A stretch of 64,000 bases of DNA from Parerythrobacter_A sp963838735 (lineage in GTDB: Bacteria; Pseudomonadota; Alphaproteobacteria; Sphingomonadales; Sphingomonadaceae). Position numbers and translations under genes: made by a program. Below the pieces are notes generated by a model that saw only the letters and a list, made by a program, of their open reading frames with translations, ran no database searches and was not told the DNA's origin. Location of the stretch: NCBI GenBank assembly GCA_963838735.1, contig CAWISG010000006.1, positions 290,722 to 354,721 on the forward strand, read 5' to 3'. This document shows positions 34,494 through 43,729 of this stretch, one piece after another (the stretch's first letter is position 1; each line of letters opens with the position of its first letter).

Positions 34494-35260
34494 CGCTCCA
34501 GGGCCGCCTTCACGGCTGCAACACGCGTGCGGCTTACGGGTGCTTGCGACCCATTGGACAGCACCGCGCGCATATTGCGGTTATCGCGTTTGAGTGCGGT
34601 TAGCGCTCCGTGCGCAACCCACCAGCTTCGGTGTGTGCGGAGGCCTTCTGTTTCGCCTGCTTCTGCAATGGCGTCGACCAGGTTCATCAGTACCATTTCG
34701 CGGGCGTCGGGGCCGATAACCGTGACGTAGTGGTCCTCCACCGCCAGCGCGAGGATCGGGCCGAAGGCTGGCGGCAGGCGCTGGTGCAGTCTGGTATCGG
34801 TCAGGGGTGGGGATGCTTTGGCGGGCGGTTCTTTCGCTGCCGGTTGCGTGGTGTTCCGTCTTGCGCCCAAAGTATAGAGCAGGCCGAACAGCAGGAATAT
34901 GCCAAGGCCCAGCGCGGCGACTTGGGCGAACAGCAGTTGCGATACCGCGCCGCCTTCGTTTCCGCCGAACACCGCGATCAGCACCACGCCCAGGGCAGCA
35001 AGCATTGGTACGGCCAGCAAATATTCCAGCGGGAAGGGCAGGCCGAACCGCATCGCGACAGGGCGCATGACCAGCAGGATCGCCTGCAACACCAGCCAAC
35101 CCGCCACCATGCCACCGATCCAGTACACGAGACGCAAGCCCAGCCCCAAGGTATCGGTGCCGAACGGCCCGACCAACGCCAGCACTACGCCGACGAGCGC
35201 CAGCACGCCGATCTCCGCCAGCGCATCGCCGCGCGGTGGCGTGCCGCGCTGCTCAGCCAC
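34490..35260 (-). CDS. LytTR domain membrane-bound transcriptional regulator (copy 2)
   Basis: 256 residues with the same architecture as the protein at 30031: hydrophobic helices (IGVLALVGVVLALVGPFGTD, LVYWIGGMVAGWLVLQAILL, YLLAVPMLAALGVVLIAVFG, LFAQVAALGLGIFLLFGLLY) and a C-terminal LytTR domain (ILALAVEDHYVTVIGPDARE, RTHRSWWVAHGALTALKRDN). Shared strings include VGPFGT, LEDHYV-like and RSWWVA. It is divergent from the DUF2306-like gene, mirroring copy 1. Confidence 0.88.
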   Translation of the reverse strand: MAEQRGTPPRGDALAEIGVLALVGVVLALVGPFGTDTLGLGLRLVYWIGGMVAGWLVLQAILLVMRPVAMRFGLPFPLEYLLAVPMLAALGVVLIAVFGGNEGGAVSQLLFAQVAALGLGIFLLFGLLYTLGARRNTTQPAAKEPPAKASPPLTDTRLHQRLPPAFGPILALAVEDHYVTVIGPDAREMVLMNLVDAIAEAGETEGLRTHRSWWVAHGALTALKRDNRNMRAVLSNGSQAPVSRTRVAAVKAALER

Positions 35261-35382
35261 GAACCGTCACCATTGCGCGAACGGGCGAAGGGGTCAGCGC
35301 GCGCTGACTGCGTATTGCCGCACCCGTATGCGCAGGCGCGCTTGTGGAAGGCAGAGCGGTCGGCATCATGGCGCTGTAGATT

Positions 35383-35964
35383 ATGGCGCAACAACGGGAG
35401 CCGCAAGTGGCACAGGAGAGCAAGGAACTTATCGGACGCACAACGGAAGACCGGCAGGCGAGGGCTATCAGCGTTGGAATTACCGTCCTTATCACCGTTG
35501 CCATCACTGCGGGTATGACGATCGCGTCGGCGCAGGGCGGCGGGTTTGCCTCCGATGCGGCCAAGGTAGCGGCGCGCGATAGTGGCTTCCTCGGCTGGCC
35601 CATCGTCGTGCATCTTGCCACCGCATTCCCGGCGCTGCTGCTTGGCCCGGTGGTGTTGTGGCGAAAGAAGGGCGATGCGGCACACCGTTTGCTGGGCCGG
35701 TGCTGGGCTGCGCTCATGCTGGCGACGGCGATATCGACGGCCTTCATCCGGACGCCGGGTGGCGGGATTGCGGGCACGGGGTTCAGTTTCATCCACCTGT
35801 TCACGCTGTGGACGTTTGTTAGCCTGCCCTACGCCATCTGGATGGTCCGGCGCGGTAATGTGGCAGCTCACAAATCGGCGATGACCGGGCTGTATATCGG
35901 CCTGTGCCTGGCCGGTGTGTTCACATTCATTCCGGGGCGGGTGCTGGGCAATCTGGTGTTCTGA
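35383..35964 (+). CDS. DUF2306-like four-helix membrane protein (intact copy)
   Basis: 193 residues. Four hydrophobic segments (ISVGITVLITVAITAGMTIA, PIVVHLATAFPALLLGPVVL, LGRCWAALMLATAISTAFIR, GLYIGLCLAGVFTFIPGR) with conserved polar residues HR, FSFIHLFT and NVAAHKSAM, the DUF2306 pattern. Function unknown; histidines near the membrane recall cytochrome-b-like proteins, but no heme site is established. It is divergent from LytTR copy 2 with 122 bases between them, a likely shared regulatory region. Confidence 0.8.
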   Translation: MAQQREPQVAQESKELIGRTTEDRQARAISVGITVLITVAITAGMTIASAQGGGFASDAAKVAARDSGFLGWPIVVHLATAFPALLLGPVVLWRKKGDAAHRLLGRCWAALMLATAISTAFIRTPGGGIAGTGFSFIHLFTLWTFVSLPYAIWMVRRGNVAAHKSAMTGLYIGLCLAGVFTFIPGRVLGNLVF

Positions 35965-36040
35965 CCTTCCTCTCGTGACATCGGTGCCAAGGCGCGGCAT
36001 GATCGCGGCGCTAGAGACACCATACGCGGGAGAAACGATC

Positions 36041-36949
36041 ATGTGCGACGAAACCAGGCTGGCGGAATGGGCCAAACAGCAGATCGACCGACGCAGCTTT
36101 GCCAAGCTGGGTGCGATGGTAGCGGGCGGGGCGGCGCTGGCCGCGTGCGGGACGGACGGCATGGACGGCGAAACCGGACAGCCGAGCGATGCGATGGCCA
36201 CGCTGCCCGCCATGGCGGAACGCAGCGTCAGCTTCGCCACACCCGACGGCACAATGGACGCCTTCTTCGTGGCGCCCGTTTCCGGCCCCGTGCCGGCCGT
36301 CATCCTGTGGCCCGATATTGCGGGCCTGCGCGAAGCGAAGCGCGAGATGGCGCGCGCGCTGGCGGGGCAGGGCTATGCCGTGCTGGCGGTGAATCCCTAT
36401 TACCGCGACGTGGCGGGTGAGCAGTTCGCCGATTTCGCCGCGTTCATCGCTGCCAAGGGCTTCGGCATGGTCAAGCCGTGGCGCGAGAAGCTGAGTTCCG
36501 ACGCCGTTGGACGCGATGCGAAAGCGGCGGTGGCTTGGCTGGACGCGCAGGAAGAAGTGGATACCACGCGCGGCATCGGGGCCGAGGGATACTGCATGGG
36601 CGGACCCTTCACCGTCTATTCTGCCTACGCCGTGCCGGACCGGATCAAAGCCGCCGCCAGCTTCCACGGCGGCGGGTTGGTGCGGGACGACGACCAGAGC
36701 CCGCACCGCCTGCTAGCGGGCAGCACGGCAGGCTATCTGTTCGCCATCGCGCAGGACGACGATGCCGAGGCGCCCGACGACAAAACCGCCCTGCGCACAG
36801 CGCTGGACGCGGCGGACCGCGACGGCAAGGTCGAGGTTTATGCGGGCGATCACGGCTGGACTGTGCCCGACAGCCCCGCTTACGACGAAGCAGCGGCACG
36901 GCGCGCCTATGCCGACAAGATGGCGCTGTATTCCGCCGCGCTGGCGTAA
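36041..36949 (+). CDS. Dienelactone hydrolase family protein with Tat-type lipoprotein signal
   Basis: 302 residues from ATG 36041. A twin-arginine motif (RRSFAKLGAMVAGGAALAAC) ends in a lipobox cysteine, so it is probably a Tat-exported lipoprotein. The alpha/beta-hydrolase domain has the DLH nucleophile elbow GAEGYCMGGPFTVYSAY with the catalytic cysteine, then an acidic residue in DDDAEAPDDKT and histidine in YAGDHGWTVPDSPAYDEAAA. DLH enzymes open dienelactone rings; many paralogues act on other esters. Confidence 0.88.
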   Translation: MCDETRLAEWAKQQIDRRSFAKLGAMVAGGAALAACGTDGMDGETGQPSDAMATLPAMAERSVSFATPDGTMDAFFVAPVSGPVPAVILWPDIAGLREAKREMARALAGQGYAVLAVNPYYRDVAGEQFADFAAFIAAKGFGMVKPWREKLSSDAVGRDAKAAVAWLDAQEEVDTTRGIGAEGYCMGGPFTVYSAYAVPDRIKAAASFHGGGLVRDDDQSPHRLLAGSTAGYLFAIAQDDDAEAPDDKTALRTALDAADRDGKVEVYAGDHGWTVPDSPAYDEAAARRAYADKMALYSAALA

Positions 36950-36999
36950 GCGGGAGATAACCGCCACACACGGTTACACCGATTGCTCCATCTGCGCCG

Positions 37000-37118
37000 T
37001 TGTGACGAGAGGCGCGAGGGCGGATCAGCGGATAGAGCGAATGGAAATGCCGTTCGACGGCAGCCGCATGATCTACGGCAGGTTCGACGTGCTTGTAGAG
37101 GCGTCCGCCTTCGCCTGA
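37000..37118 (+). pseudogene. C-terminal remnant of a DUF1428 (YbaA-like) protein
   Basis: This frame ends RMEMPFDGSRMIYGRFDVL then VEASAFA and a stop. The MPFDGxRMIYGxF block is the hallmark C-terminus of the DUF1428 family (E. coli YbaA ends this way). Only about 35 residues remain; the rest of the expected 115-residue protein is missing, since the frame upstream runs into the dienelactone hydrolase gene. It appears to be a truncated leftover. Confidence 0.5.
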
Positions 37119-37126
37119 CGCCTGTT

Positions 37127-38956
37127 TCACCCTTGGGCGTTGTTGCTGCGGCCCTTACGGTGCTTGCTCTTGGGTTTGGTGAAGGGCTGGTCCGGCTTGG
37201 CCGCGGCTGCGGCACCGGATTTGACGCGCCAGGATTTTCCTGCCGGTTTCGGGCCTTTCCCTTTGAAGCTGCCGCTCTTGTATCCGCTGCCCTTGACGGT
37301 GTTGGCCTTGCGATGCTTCGCCATCTGGCGCGGTGGTTCGGTGGACAGTTCGATGCGCACGTCGTCGCCGCGTTCGCCCTTTTCTCCATCGGCGCCGCCG
37401 GGCTTCGCTGCCGCCGCCGCGAATGTGTCGGCGATGGCGCGCGGGATCTGCACATGCGTTTCGGTTTGGCCGATGCGGATCGCGCCGATGTCGTTCTTAC
37501 CGACACCGCCGCGCTTGCACAGCAGCGGTAACAGCCAGCGCGGATCGGCGTTTTGCTGGCGTCCGATATCGAGGCGGAACCAGACGGTATCCTCGAACCC
37601 CGGGCGATGATGCGCGGTCCGCAGCGCTTCGGGCGTATTGGCGCACAGGGCGACCGGTTCGGGCATCCGCGCACGATGCGCCTGCACCAGCAGTGCAGCG
37701 ATTTCGGCGGGTGAGCGTTCCGCCAGCAGCCGGTCCGCCAGCGCGCGGTCGGCATCCTGCACGTCGACCGGTTGCAGCAGCTTCTCCAGCAGGCGCTCGC
37801 TGTCCTTCGCGGCAATGGCGGCGGCGTCGGGCGCGTCGATCCAGTCGGCGTTGATCTTGGCGTGGCGCAGCATCGATTCCACGCGCTTCCTGCGGTTGAA
37901 CGGTACCACGACGACGGCCGTGCCCTTCGCGCCGGCGCGACCGGTGCGGCCCGAACGGTGCTGCAATATCTCGGCATCACGCGGGATTTCGACATGGATC
38001 ACCAGGCTGAGGCCCGGCAAGTCGATCCCGCGCGCGGCCACGTCGGTTGCCACGCACACCCGCGCGCGGCCATCGCGCAGCGCCTGCAAAGCGCGGTTGC
38101 GTTCCTCCTGCGAATGTTCGCCCGACAGCGCCACCGCGCCGAAGCCACGCTTCTGCAAGGCGGCGTAAAGCTGCCGCACATTCTCGCGCGTGGCGCAAAA
38201 TGCGATGGCGGTTTCCGCCTCGTGAAACCGCAGCAGGTTGACCACCGCGCCTTCGATATCGACCGGGGCGACGGTGACCGCCTGATAGGCGATATCGCCA
38301 TGCCCGCGTCCGCCCGCATTGGTGGTAGCGATGCGCAGGGCGTGGGACTGGTAGCGGCGGGCCAGCGCCTCGATCGGGCGCGGCATCGTGGCGGAGAACA
38401 GCAGCGTGCGGCGCGTATCGGGCGTCGCGTCGAGGATGCCTTCCAGCTCTTCGCGAAAGCCCATGTCGAGCATCTCGTCCGCTTCGTCCAGCACCGCCAC
38501 GGCCAGTTCGGACAAGTCGAGCGCATTGCGCTTGATATGGTCGTTCAGCCGACCTGGCGTGCCGACCACGATGGTCGCACCCGCCTGAAGCGCGCGGCGT
38601 TCCTGAGACGGGTTCATGCCGCCTACGCATGTTGCGATCCGCGCGCCCGCCTGCCGGTATAGCCAGCTCAGTTCTCCGCTGACCTGCAAGGCGAGCTCGC
38701 GCGTCGGCGCGACGACCAGCGCCAGCGGCCGGTGTGCGTTCGGGCCGGGGCGGGGCACACGGCCCGTATCGTCCAGCAACTGCGCCGCAAAGGCCAGCCC
38801 AAACGCGACGGTCTTGCCCGAACCGGTCTGCGCCGAAACCACCAGATCGCGACCAAGCGCCTCGGGCGCGACGACGGCGGCCTGCACATCGGTAGGCATG
38901 TCATAGCCGCGTTCGGACAGGGCATCGGCAAGGGTGGCGGGCAAATCGGGGAACAT
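37127..38956 (-). CDS. DEAD-box RNA helicase
   Basis: 609 residues. The helicase motifs are in order: Q-motif region (LADALSERGYDMPTDVQAAV), I (AQTGSGKTVAFGLAF), Ia (PTRELALQVSGEL), II (VLDEADEMLDMG), III (FSATMP), V (ATDVAARGIDLPGLSLVIHV) and VI (HRSGRTGRAGAKG). The C-terminal 200 residues hold a DbpA/CsdA-type RNA-binding-like domain (LLPLLCKRGGVGKNDIGAIR) and a lysine-rich tail. Probably acts in ribosome assembly or cold-stress RNA remodelling. Confidence 0.93.
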   Translation of the reverse strand: MFPDLPATLADALSERGYDMPTDVQAAVVAPEALGRDLVVSAQTGSGKTVAFGLAFAAQLLDDTGRVPRPGPNAHRPLALVVAPTRELALQVSGELSWLYRQAGARIATCVGGMNPSQERRALQAGATIVVGTPGRLNDHIKRNALDLSELAVAVLDEADEMLDMGFREELEGILDATPDTRRTLLFSATMPRPIEALARRYQSHALRIATTNAGGRGHGDIAYQAVTVAPVDIEGAVVNLLRFHEAETAIAFCATRENVRQLYAALQKRGFGAVALSGEHSQEERNRALQALRDGRARVCVATDVAARGIDLPGLSLVIHVEIPRDAEILQHRSGRTGRAGAKGTAVVVVPFNRRKRVESMLRHAKINADWIDAPDAAAIAAKDSERLLEKLLQPVDVQDADRALADRLLAERSPAEIAALLVQAHRARMPEPVALCANTPEALRTAHHRPGFEDTVWFRLDIGRQQNADPRWLLPLLCKRGGVGKNDIGAIRIGQTETHVQIPRAIADTFAAAAAKPGGADGEKGERGDDVRIELSTEPPRQMAKHRKANTVKGSGYKSGSFKGKGPKPAGKSWRVKSGAAAAAKPDQPFTKPKSKHRKGRSNNAQG

Positions 38957-39271
38957 GGCGGGGGCCTGACAGGAAATGGTCGCCGGTACGCGCAGGCGGA
39001 AAGCTGGGCGCAGTAAAGGCGAGAAACACGGGGTAAGACCAGCCTATACACACCGCGGCCCGCTTTGGCCCGCTTTATTTTGCAGCGCAGCAATTCGCGC
39101 GTTCTAGTCAGGCTTGGTCGTTGTCGCGATCGACCAACGTTGGGCGTGCCGGGCCGATGCGACGCGAACTGCCATCTTGGAAGCGACAAGCAGGGCAGAA
39201 ATGCAAGTTCGACGCCATGCGCGTTTAATGCCGCAAAGGGCTTTCGAGCGAATGTCAGCGGTAGCGGAAGA

Positions 39272-40249
39272 CTACTGCGCTCCTGCATGTGTAGCGGCAC
39301 ACAAAAGCCGCACTTCCCTGTTCGCCAGATCGAAAGTCAGTTGCGAGCATGGCGCAAGTTGTGCTCGTCCGATCCGTGACAGGTCGTCGGGCTTTCCCCA
39401 TCGTTTGCGACCGGTGACGATAATCGTTTCGTCCCGGTCATTGCGAATGCGTGGTTCGTGTTCGCCCACCTTGTTCGCGGTTCCGTAATCCTCGATGCGC
39501 ACCGCGAACCGGTCGACAGCCAAATTGCCAAGCGTAACGGGATCATCGAGCATTACGGTTCGCGTCGGCCTCAGCAGGCCGGGCATCATTTCGACCACGC
39601 CTTCGCTGTCGGCTACAAACTTGCCACCATGCCGCGTGGCAATGAAGTTTGCCGTTCGCGCCGAGATGAAGTTCTGTTCGATATCGAGCGCGAAATGAAC
39701 AAACATGGGCTTATCCTCGACCAGGATGTCTATCCCCACGCGGGCAAATCTACGCCCGCCCTTGCGCTTGAGTTCAAAACGGCTGATGCGATGCGCCAGT
39801 GCGCTGGCCGCAAGTCTGAAGGTGACGACATCGTAGGGCAGGTCATATACCCCGATCACACCTTCGGCGGTGGTCGATGCCGGGTTGGCGACCCATCCCA
39901 CCCGCTTGGCTGTCCTGCCGAAACCGAAATCCACGGACGTTCTGGTGGTGGCGACGGGTATGTCGATCCGCCCGAAATCCAGCGTCATGTCCTGCCGCCC
40001 CAGCAGGTTCAGCCGTTTGACCGCATCAGGGTTGAGAAGCGGTGGACCGGAATGGCCGGGTTCGACCTGAAGGCGCACGGGTTTGCCGTTAATTGTCACA
40101 TCGATAACGTAATCACCATGGAGCAGCAGCTCTTCCGGCATCTGCGGCGGTATGTCCTGCGACCAGGCAGGTATGGATAGCGCCATGACAAACAGCGCGG
40201 CAAGGGTCGGCCAGCATCGCTTCACGAACCGGATATAGCCATGCATCAT
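39272..40249 (-). CDS. Secreted retropepsin-like protein, atypical active site
   Basis: Start taken at the ATG at 40249 (325 residues). The signal peptide (WPTLAALFVMALSIPAWSQ) is followed by two halves resembling aspartic-protease-like domains seen in secreted sphingomonad proteins (DVTINGKPVRLQVEPGHSGP; later VDILVEDKPMFVHFALDIEQ). The catalytic D-T/S-G triplet is not visible; the matching places read VEPGHSG and FALDIEQ. It may therefore be a non-proteolytic member. The upstream part of the open frame (to 40405) is discounted. The 315 bases between this gene and the helicase hold no gene I can support. Confidence 0.55.
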   Translation of the reverse strand: MMHGYIRFVKRCWPTLAALFVMALSIPAWSQDIPPQMPEELLLHGDYVIDVTINGKPVRLQVEPGHSGPPLLNPDAVKRLNLLGRQDMTLDFGRIDIPVATTRTSVDFGFGRTAKRVGWVANPASTTAEGVIGVYDLPYDVVTFRLAASALAHRISRFELKRKGGRRFARVGIDILVEDKPMFVHFALDIEQNFISARTANFIATRHGGKFVADSEGVVEMMPGLLRPTRTVMLDDPVTLGNLAVDRFAVRIEDYGTANKVGEHEPRIRNDRDETIIVTGRKRWGKPDDLSRIGRAQLAPCSQLTFDLANREVRLLCAATHAGAQ

Positions 40250-40446
40250 TATAATGGCGAGGCCCCCGGATGAGGACGACCGGTGCGCGTATGCCGAGGG
40301 CAATCTCACGGTCAGCGCCGCATCGCCAGACAAGGTGTGCCATCGGCACAATGCGTTCGAACGTCCTTCTTGCCCTGGCTTGTGCCGGTAAGACCGACCG
40401 ACCAAAGCGCTGTCCTACATGTGCGAAATCCGCTTTACCCTTGCGG

Positions 40447-41022
40447 ATGGCCCAAACTTACCGAACCCGTATCCGCACCCGCCGCATACCGTGGTTCGGG
40501 CCTGTGCCCGTGACGGATCGCAGCGACGGCTGGACGGCTGCGCGACAGACCGCGTTCATCGGCTTTCTCGCGCAGACCGGAAATGTGCGCCGTGCTGCTG
40601 CGGAAGTCGGCAAGTCGCGCCAGACGGCCTATCGTCTGCGTACACGCCCGCTGGCGGAAGGGTTCGTGCGTGCCTGGGATGCAGCATTGGGGCGCCCCTG
40701 CGCCAGTCCTGCGCAGAAGGTTACACACGAGGCCCTGATCCACCGGTTCGAGAACGGATTGTGGCGGCCCGTAATGCGCAACCGGCGCTTCGTGCGGATT
40801 GCGCAGAAATTCGACGATACCGGGCTTTTGCGGTTGCTTGCGCACTACGACCGGACGAAGCGGATCATGGCCCGCCGCGATGCCGCTGCAGGGCTCGAGG
40901 CGGGTGCAGAAAGCGAGCTCGATGTGTTCCACGCGGACTGGCTGGCGTCCATCGAACCTGTTCCGCTATGCACGCAGCGCCTGCCGCGCTACGACAGGAG
41001 CGGGTCAATTCGGGAGACGTGA
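40447..41022 (+). CDS. Helix-turn-helix protein
   Basis: 191 residues from ATG 40447; the open frame extends further up without protein character. The central WTAARQTAFIGFLAQTGNVR followed by RAAAEVGKSRQTAYRLRTRP is a clear helix-turn-helix of the type found in small terminase-like and Sphingomonadales-specific regulators. The rest is basic and helical (RFVRIAQKFDDTGLLRLLAH). It ends two bases before the SPFH gene and may regulate or be cotranscribed with that operon. Specific role unknown. Confidence 0.6.
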   Translation: MAQTYRTRIRTRRIPWFGPVPVTDRSDGWTAARQTAFIGFLAQTGNVRRAAAEVGKSRQTAYRLRTRPLAEGFVRAWDAALGRPCASPAQKVTHEALIHRFENGLWRPVMRNRRFVRIAQKFDDTGLLRLLAHYDRTKRIMARRDAAAGLEAGAESELDVFHADWLASIEPVPLCTQRLPRYDRSGSIRET

Positions 41023-41023
41023 T

Positions 41024-42031
41024 ATGGAATGGTTTCTGTTGTTTCTGCTGGTGCTGGTCGTGGTGGTGCTGTTCTCCACCATCCGCGTCGTGAAACAGGG
41101 CTTCGTATACACCATCGAACGCTTCGGACGCTTTACCAAGGCGGCGGAACCGGGCCTGCACGTGCTGGTGCCGTTCATCGAGCGTATCGGCCACAAGGTG
41201 AACGTGATGGAACAGGTGCTGGACATTCCGGGCCAGGAAATCATCACCAAGGACAACGCCATGGTCGGCGTGGATGCCGTGGTGTTCTTCCAAGTGCTGG
41301 ACGCTGGCAAGGCGGCGTACGAGGTCGCCAATCTCTATGCCGCGATCATGGCGCTTACCACGACCAACCTGCGCACCGTGATGGGCAGCATGGACCTGGA
41401 TGAAACGCTGTCCAAGCGCGACGAGATCAATGCCCGGCTGCTGGTTGTGGTGGACCACGCCACCGCGCCATGGGGCGTGAAGATCACGCGGGTCGAGATC
41501 AAGGACATCCGCCCGCCCATTGATATCAGCGAAGCAATGGCGCGCCAGATGAAGGCCGAGCGCCTGAAGCGCGCCGAGATCCTAGAGGCGGAGGGCGACC
41601 GGGCGTCCAAGATCCTGCGCGCGGAGGGCGAGAAGCAGTCCGCCATCCTCGAAGCAGAAGGCAATCGCGAAGCCGCGTTCCGGGATGCCGAAGCGCGCGA
41701 ACGCGAGGCCGAAGCGGAAGCACGCGCAACGCAGTTCGTGTCGGATGCCATTGCCGCTTCGGGCAATCAGGCGATCAACTACTTCGTGGCGCAGGAATAC
41801 ACCAAGGCGGTGGCGAAGTTTGCCGACAGCCCGAACGCCAAGACCATCCTGTTCCCGGTGGAGGCGACGCAGCTGATCGGATCGCTTGGCGGTATCGGCG
41901 AGCTGGTGAAGGATGCGATCGGTGGCGATGCGCCCGGCGCGCCCGGTACCGGCGGTGCCACTGCCGGCGGTGCCAATCCCAGCGTGCCGCCGACCCGCGC
42001 CGAACGGCCGCTGCCCCGGTCGAGCAGCTGA
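41024..42031 (+). CDS. qmcA: SPFH/stomatin-like membrane protein (QmcA type)
   Basis: 335 residues from ATG 41024. An N-terminal anchor (LLFLLVLVVVVLFSTIRVVK) is followed by the band-7/SPFH domain (QGFVYTIERFGRFTKAAEPG, TLSKRDEINARLLVVVDHAT, WGVKITRVEIKDIRPP) and a long coiled-coil rich in E/A/R. The C-terminus is proline-rich. These proteins form membrane scaffolds and partner with NfeD proteins; nfeD follows with overlapping TGATG codons. Confidence 0.93.
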   Translation: MEWFLLFLLVLVVVVLFSTIRVVKQGFVYTIERFGRFTKAAEPGLHVLVPFIERIGHKVNVMEQVLDIPGQEIITKDNAMVGVDAVVFFQVLDAGKAAYEVANLYAAIMALTTTNLRTVMGSMDLDETLSKRDEINARLLVVVDHATAPWGVKITRVEIKDIRPPIDISEAMARQMKAERLKRAEILEAEGDRASKILRAEGEKQSAILEAEGNREAAFRDAEAREREAEAEARATQFVSDAIAASGNQAINYFVAQEYTKAVAKFADSPNAKTILFPVEATQLIGSLGGIGELVKDAIGGDAPGAPGTGGATAGGANPSVPPTRAERPLPRSSS

Positions 42032-42501
42032 TGCTACCCGAGCTGTCCGAGTTCGACGCGCATTGGGTCTGGCTTTCGCTGGGCCTGTTGCTGGCCGTGA
42101 TGGAAGTCGTCGCGCCCGGCGTATTCCTGATCTGGCTGGCGGGTGCTGCGCTGCTGACCGGGCTGATCGCCTGGCTGCTGCCGTTACCGGTAGCTTTGCA
42201 GGTGGTGCTGTTCGCGGTGTTGAGCTTCCTCGCGGTGCTGGCGGGGCGGCGTTATCTGCGCAACAATCCCATCGTCGATGCCGACCCGAAGATGAACCAT
42301 CGTGGCGCGCGGCTGGCAGGGGAAACGGCGGTGGTGGTCACGCCGTTCGATGGTGGCACGGGCCGCGTGCGCCACGGCGATAGCGAGTGGCTGGCGCGGA
42401 TTGTTGGAGAGGGGGGGCGGGACGGCGAATTGCTGCCCGAAACCCGGGTCCGCATCACAGGCAGCGACGGCGCGGTGCTGCTGGTGGAGCGGCTGGGATG
42501 A
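42031..42501 (+). CDS. NfeD family membrane protein
   Basis: 156 residues. Two hydrophobic segments (WLSLGLLLAVMEVVAPGVFL and LQVVLFAVLSFLAVLAGRRY) precede a C-terminal OB-fold (RGARLAGETAVVVTPFDGGT to RVRITGSDGAVLLVERLG). This short NfeD type (YbbK-like) is encoded with SPFH proteins. The ATG overlaps the qmcA stop (TGATG), indicating translational coupling. Confidence 0.9.
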   Translation: MLPELSEFDAHWVWLSLGLLLAVMEVVAPGVFLIWLAGAALLTGLIAWLLPLPVALQVVLFAVLSFLAVLAGRRYLRNNPIVDADPKMNHRGARLAGETAVVVTPFDGGTGRVRHGDSEWLARIVGEGGRDGELLPETRVRITGSDGAVLLVERLG

Positions 42502-42516
42502 GGCAGCCGGTGCCGG

Positions 42517-43533
42517 TCAATCCTGTTTTTCGGGCTTGGCCAGCACCTTTTCGGGGCGGGGATTGGCGGCAAAGGCGGGCGCGCTGGATGTCATGCGGTT
42601 GGGTGCGGTGAAGCGCCCCTGCCGGCGATAGCGGGTCATCCACTTGTCGAGGAACAGCGACAGCGGGCGTGGCGTAATGCCGAGCTGTTTGAACCCCCTG
42701 GCTTCCGCCGCGACGGTGCTGCCCTGCTGCAACAGTGTCCACTGGTCCGCCGACATCGGCGTGCCGGGGATCGCCGCGAAGATGCCGCTGAGTTTGTCCG
42801 GCACCGGCAGGAAGGTCCGACTGCGCCCCTGCGCCGCTGCGATGCGCTCGTTAATCTGCATCATGGTGAGCGCCTCCGGCCCGCCCAGTTCGTAGGTCTT
42901 GCCACCATGTTTCGCCGGATCGCCCAGCGCCACGGTGACTGCCTCGGCCACATCGTCGGCATGGACCAGCTGCAGCTTCGCATCGGGGCCGAACACGGGC
43001 AGGATCGGCATGATGCGGATGAGGCCTGCGAACATGTTGAGGAAGGTGTCGTCCTCACCAAACACGATGGAAGGCCGCAGGATGGTTGCTTTGGGGAAAG
43101 CATCGCGCACTTCGCTTTCGCCCAGCGCCTTGCCCTTGGCATAGGCGGTTTCGCTGGCCGGGTCCGCACCGATTGCACTGATTTGCACAAAAGCGGTGGC
43201 GCCCGCATCCCGTGCCGCCTGCGCCAGCCTGCCAGCGGCGCTGCCCATCAGCGCCAACGCGTCGTCGCCAAAGGTGCCGACGAGGTTCACCACCGCATTC
43301 GCATCGCGCACCACGGCGGCGGTGCTGTCGGCATTGTGCAGGTCGCAGCGGGCAAATTGCAGTTGGCCCAGATTGGCGAGCGGCTTGAGACTGAACGCGG
43401 TTTCCGGACGGCGGCTGGCGATCCGCACCCGCGCCCCGCGCTGCAACAGGGCCTGCGCCACGTACCGGCCCAGAAAGCCGCTGCCGCCGGTCAGCACGAC
43501 GAGCTTGTTCTGCAAGGGATCGGATCGGGCCAT
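42517..43533 (-). CDS. NDUFA9-like NAD(P)-binding protein (atypical SDR)
   Basis: 338 residues. Rossmann motif VVLTGGSGFLGRYVAQALLQ, then AVVNLVGTFGDDALALMG, FVQISAIGADPASETAYAKG with a Tyr-x3-Lys-like pair, and ATILRPSIVFGEDDTFLNMF. These match the complex I NDUFA9-like extended SDR family of alphaproteobacteria, thought to aid complex I or membrane NAD(P)H metabolism. It is convergent with nfeD. Confidence 0.88.
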   Translation of the reverse strand: MARSDPLQNKLVVLTGGSGFLGRYVAQALLQRGARVRIASRRPETAFSLKPLANLGQLQFARCDLHNADSTAAVVRDANAVVNLVGTFGDDALALMGSAAGRLAQAARDAGATAFVQISAIGADPASETAYAKGKALGESEVRDAFPKATILRPSIVFGEDDTFLNMFAGLIRIMPILPVFGPDAKLQLVHADDVAEAVTVALGDPAKHGGKTYELGGPEALTMMQINERIAAAQGRSRTFLPVPDKLSGIFAAIPGTPMSADQWTLLQQGSTVAAEARGFKQLGITPRPLSLFLDKWMTRYRRQGRFTAPNRMTSSAPAFAANPRPEKVLAKPEKQD

Positions 43534-43729
43534 TGGACGAAGAACACTTTCCTACTGAAGCAAGTCCTGCCAATGCCGCATGCGACGGCGCACCGCAAGC
43601 GGTGCAGGGCGGTGCGGTCGGAGTGCCAAGGGGCGCAAAGCCGTTGACAGCGCCGCCGCGATGCCGCTATCGGCCCGCTCCTGCAAAGGAAAAAGCGCAG
43701 CCTGAAACGGGCAGCCCGACCCTTGTAGT

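Noticed and set aside
34807..35099. Plus-strand frames over the second LytTR gene
   Set aside because: Antisense shadows, rich in arginine and histidine as expected for reverse reading of GC-rich code.
39114..39488. A 124-codon plus-strand frame beside the retropepsin-like gene
   Set aside because: Mostly antisense to that gene, poor start codon and no recognisable features.
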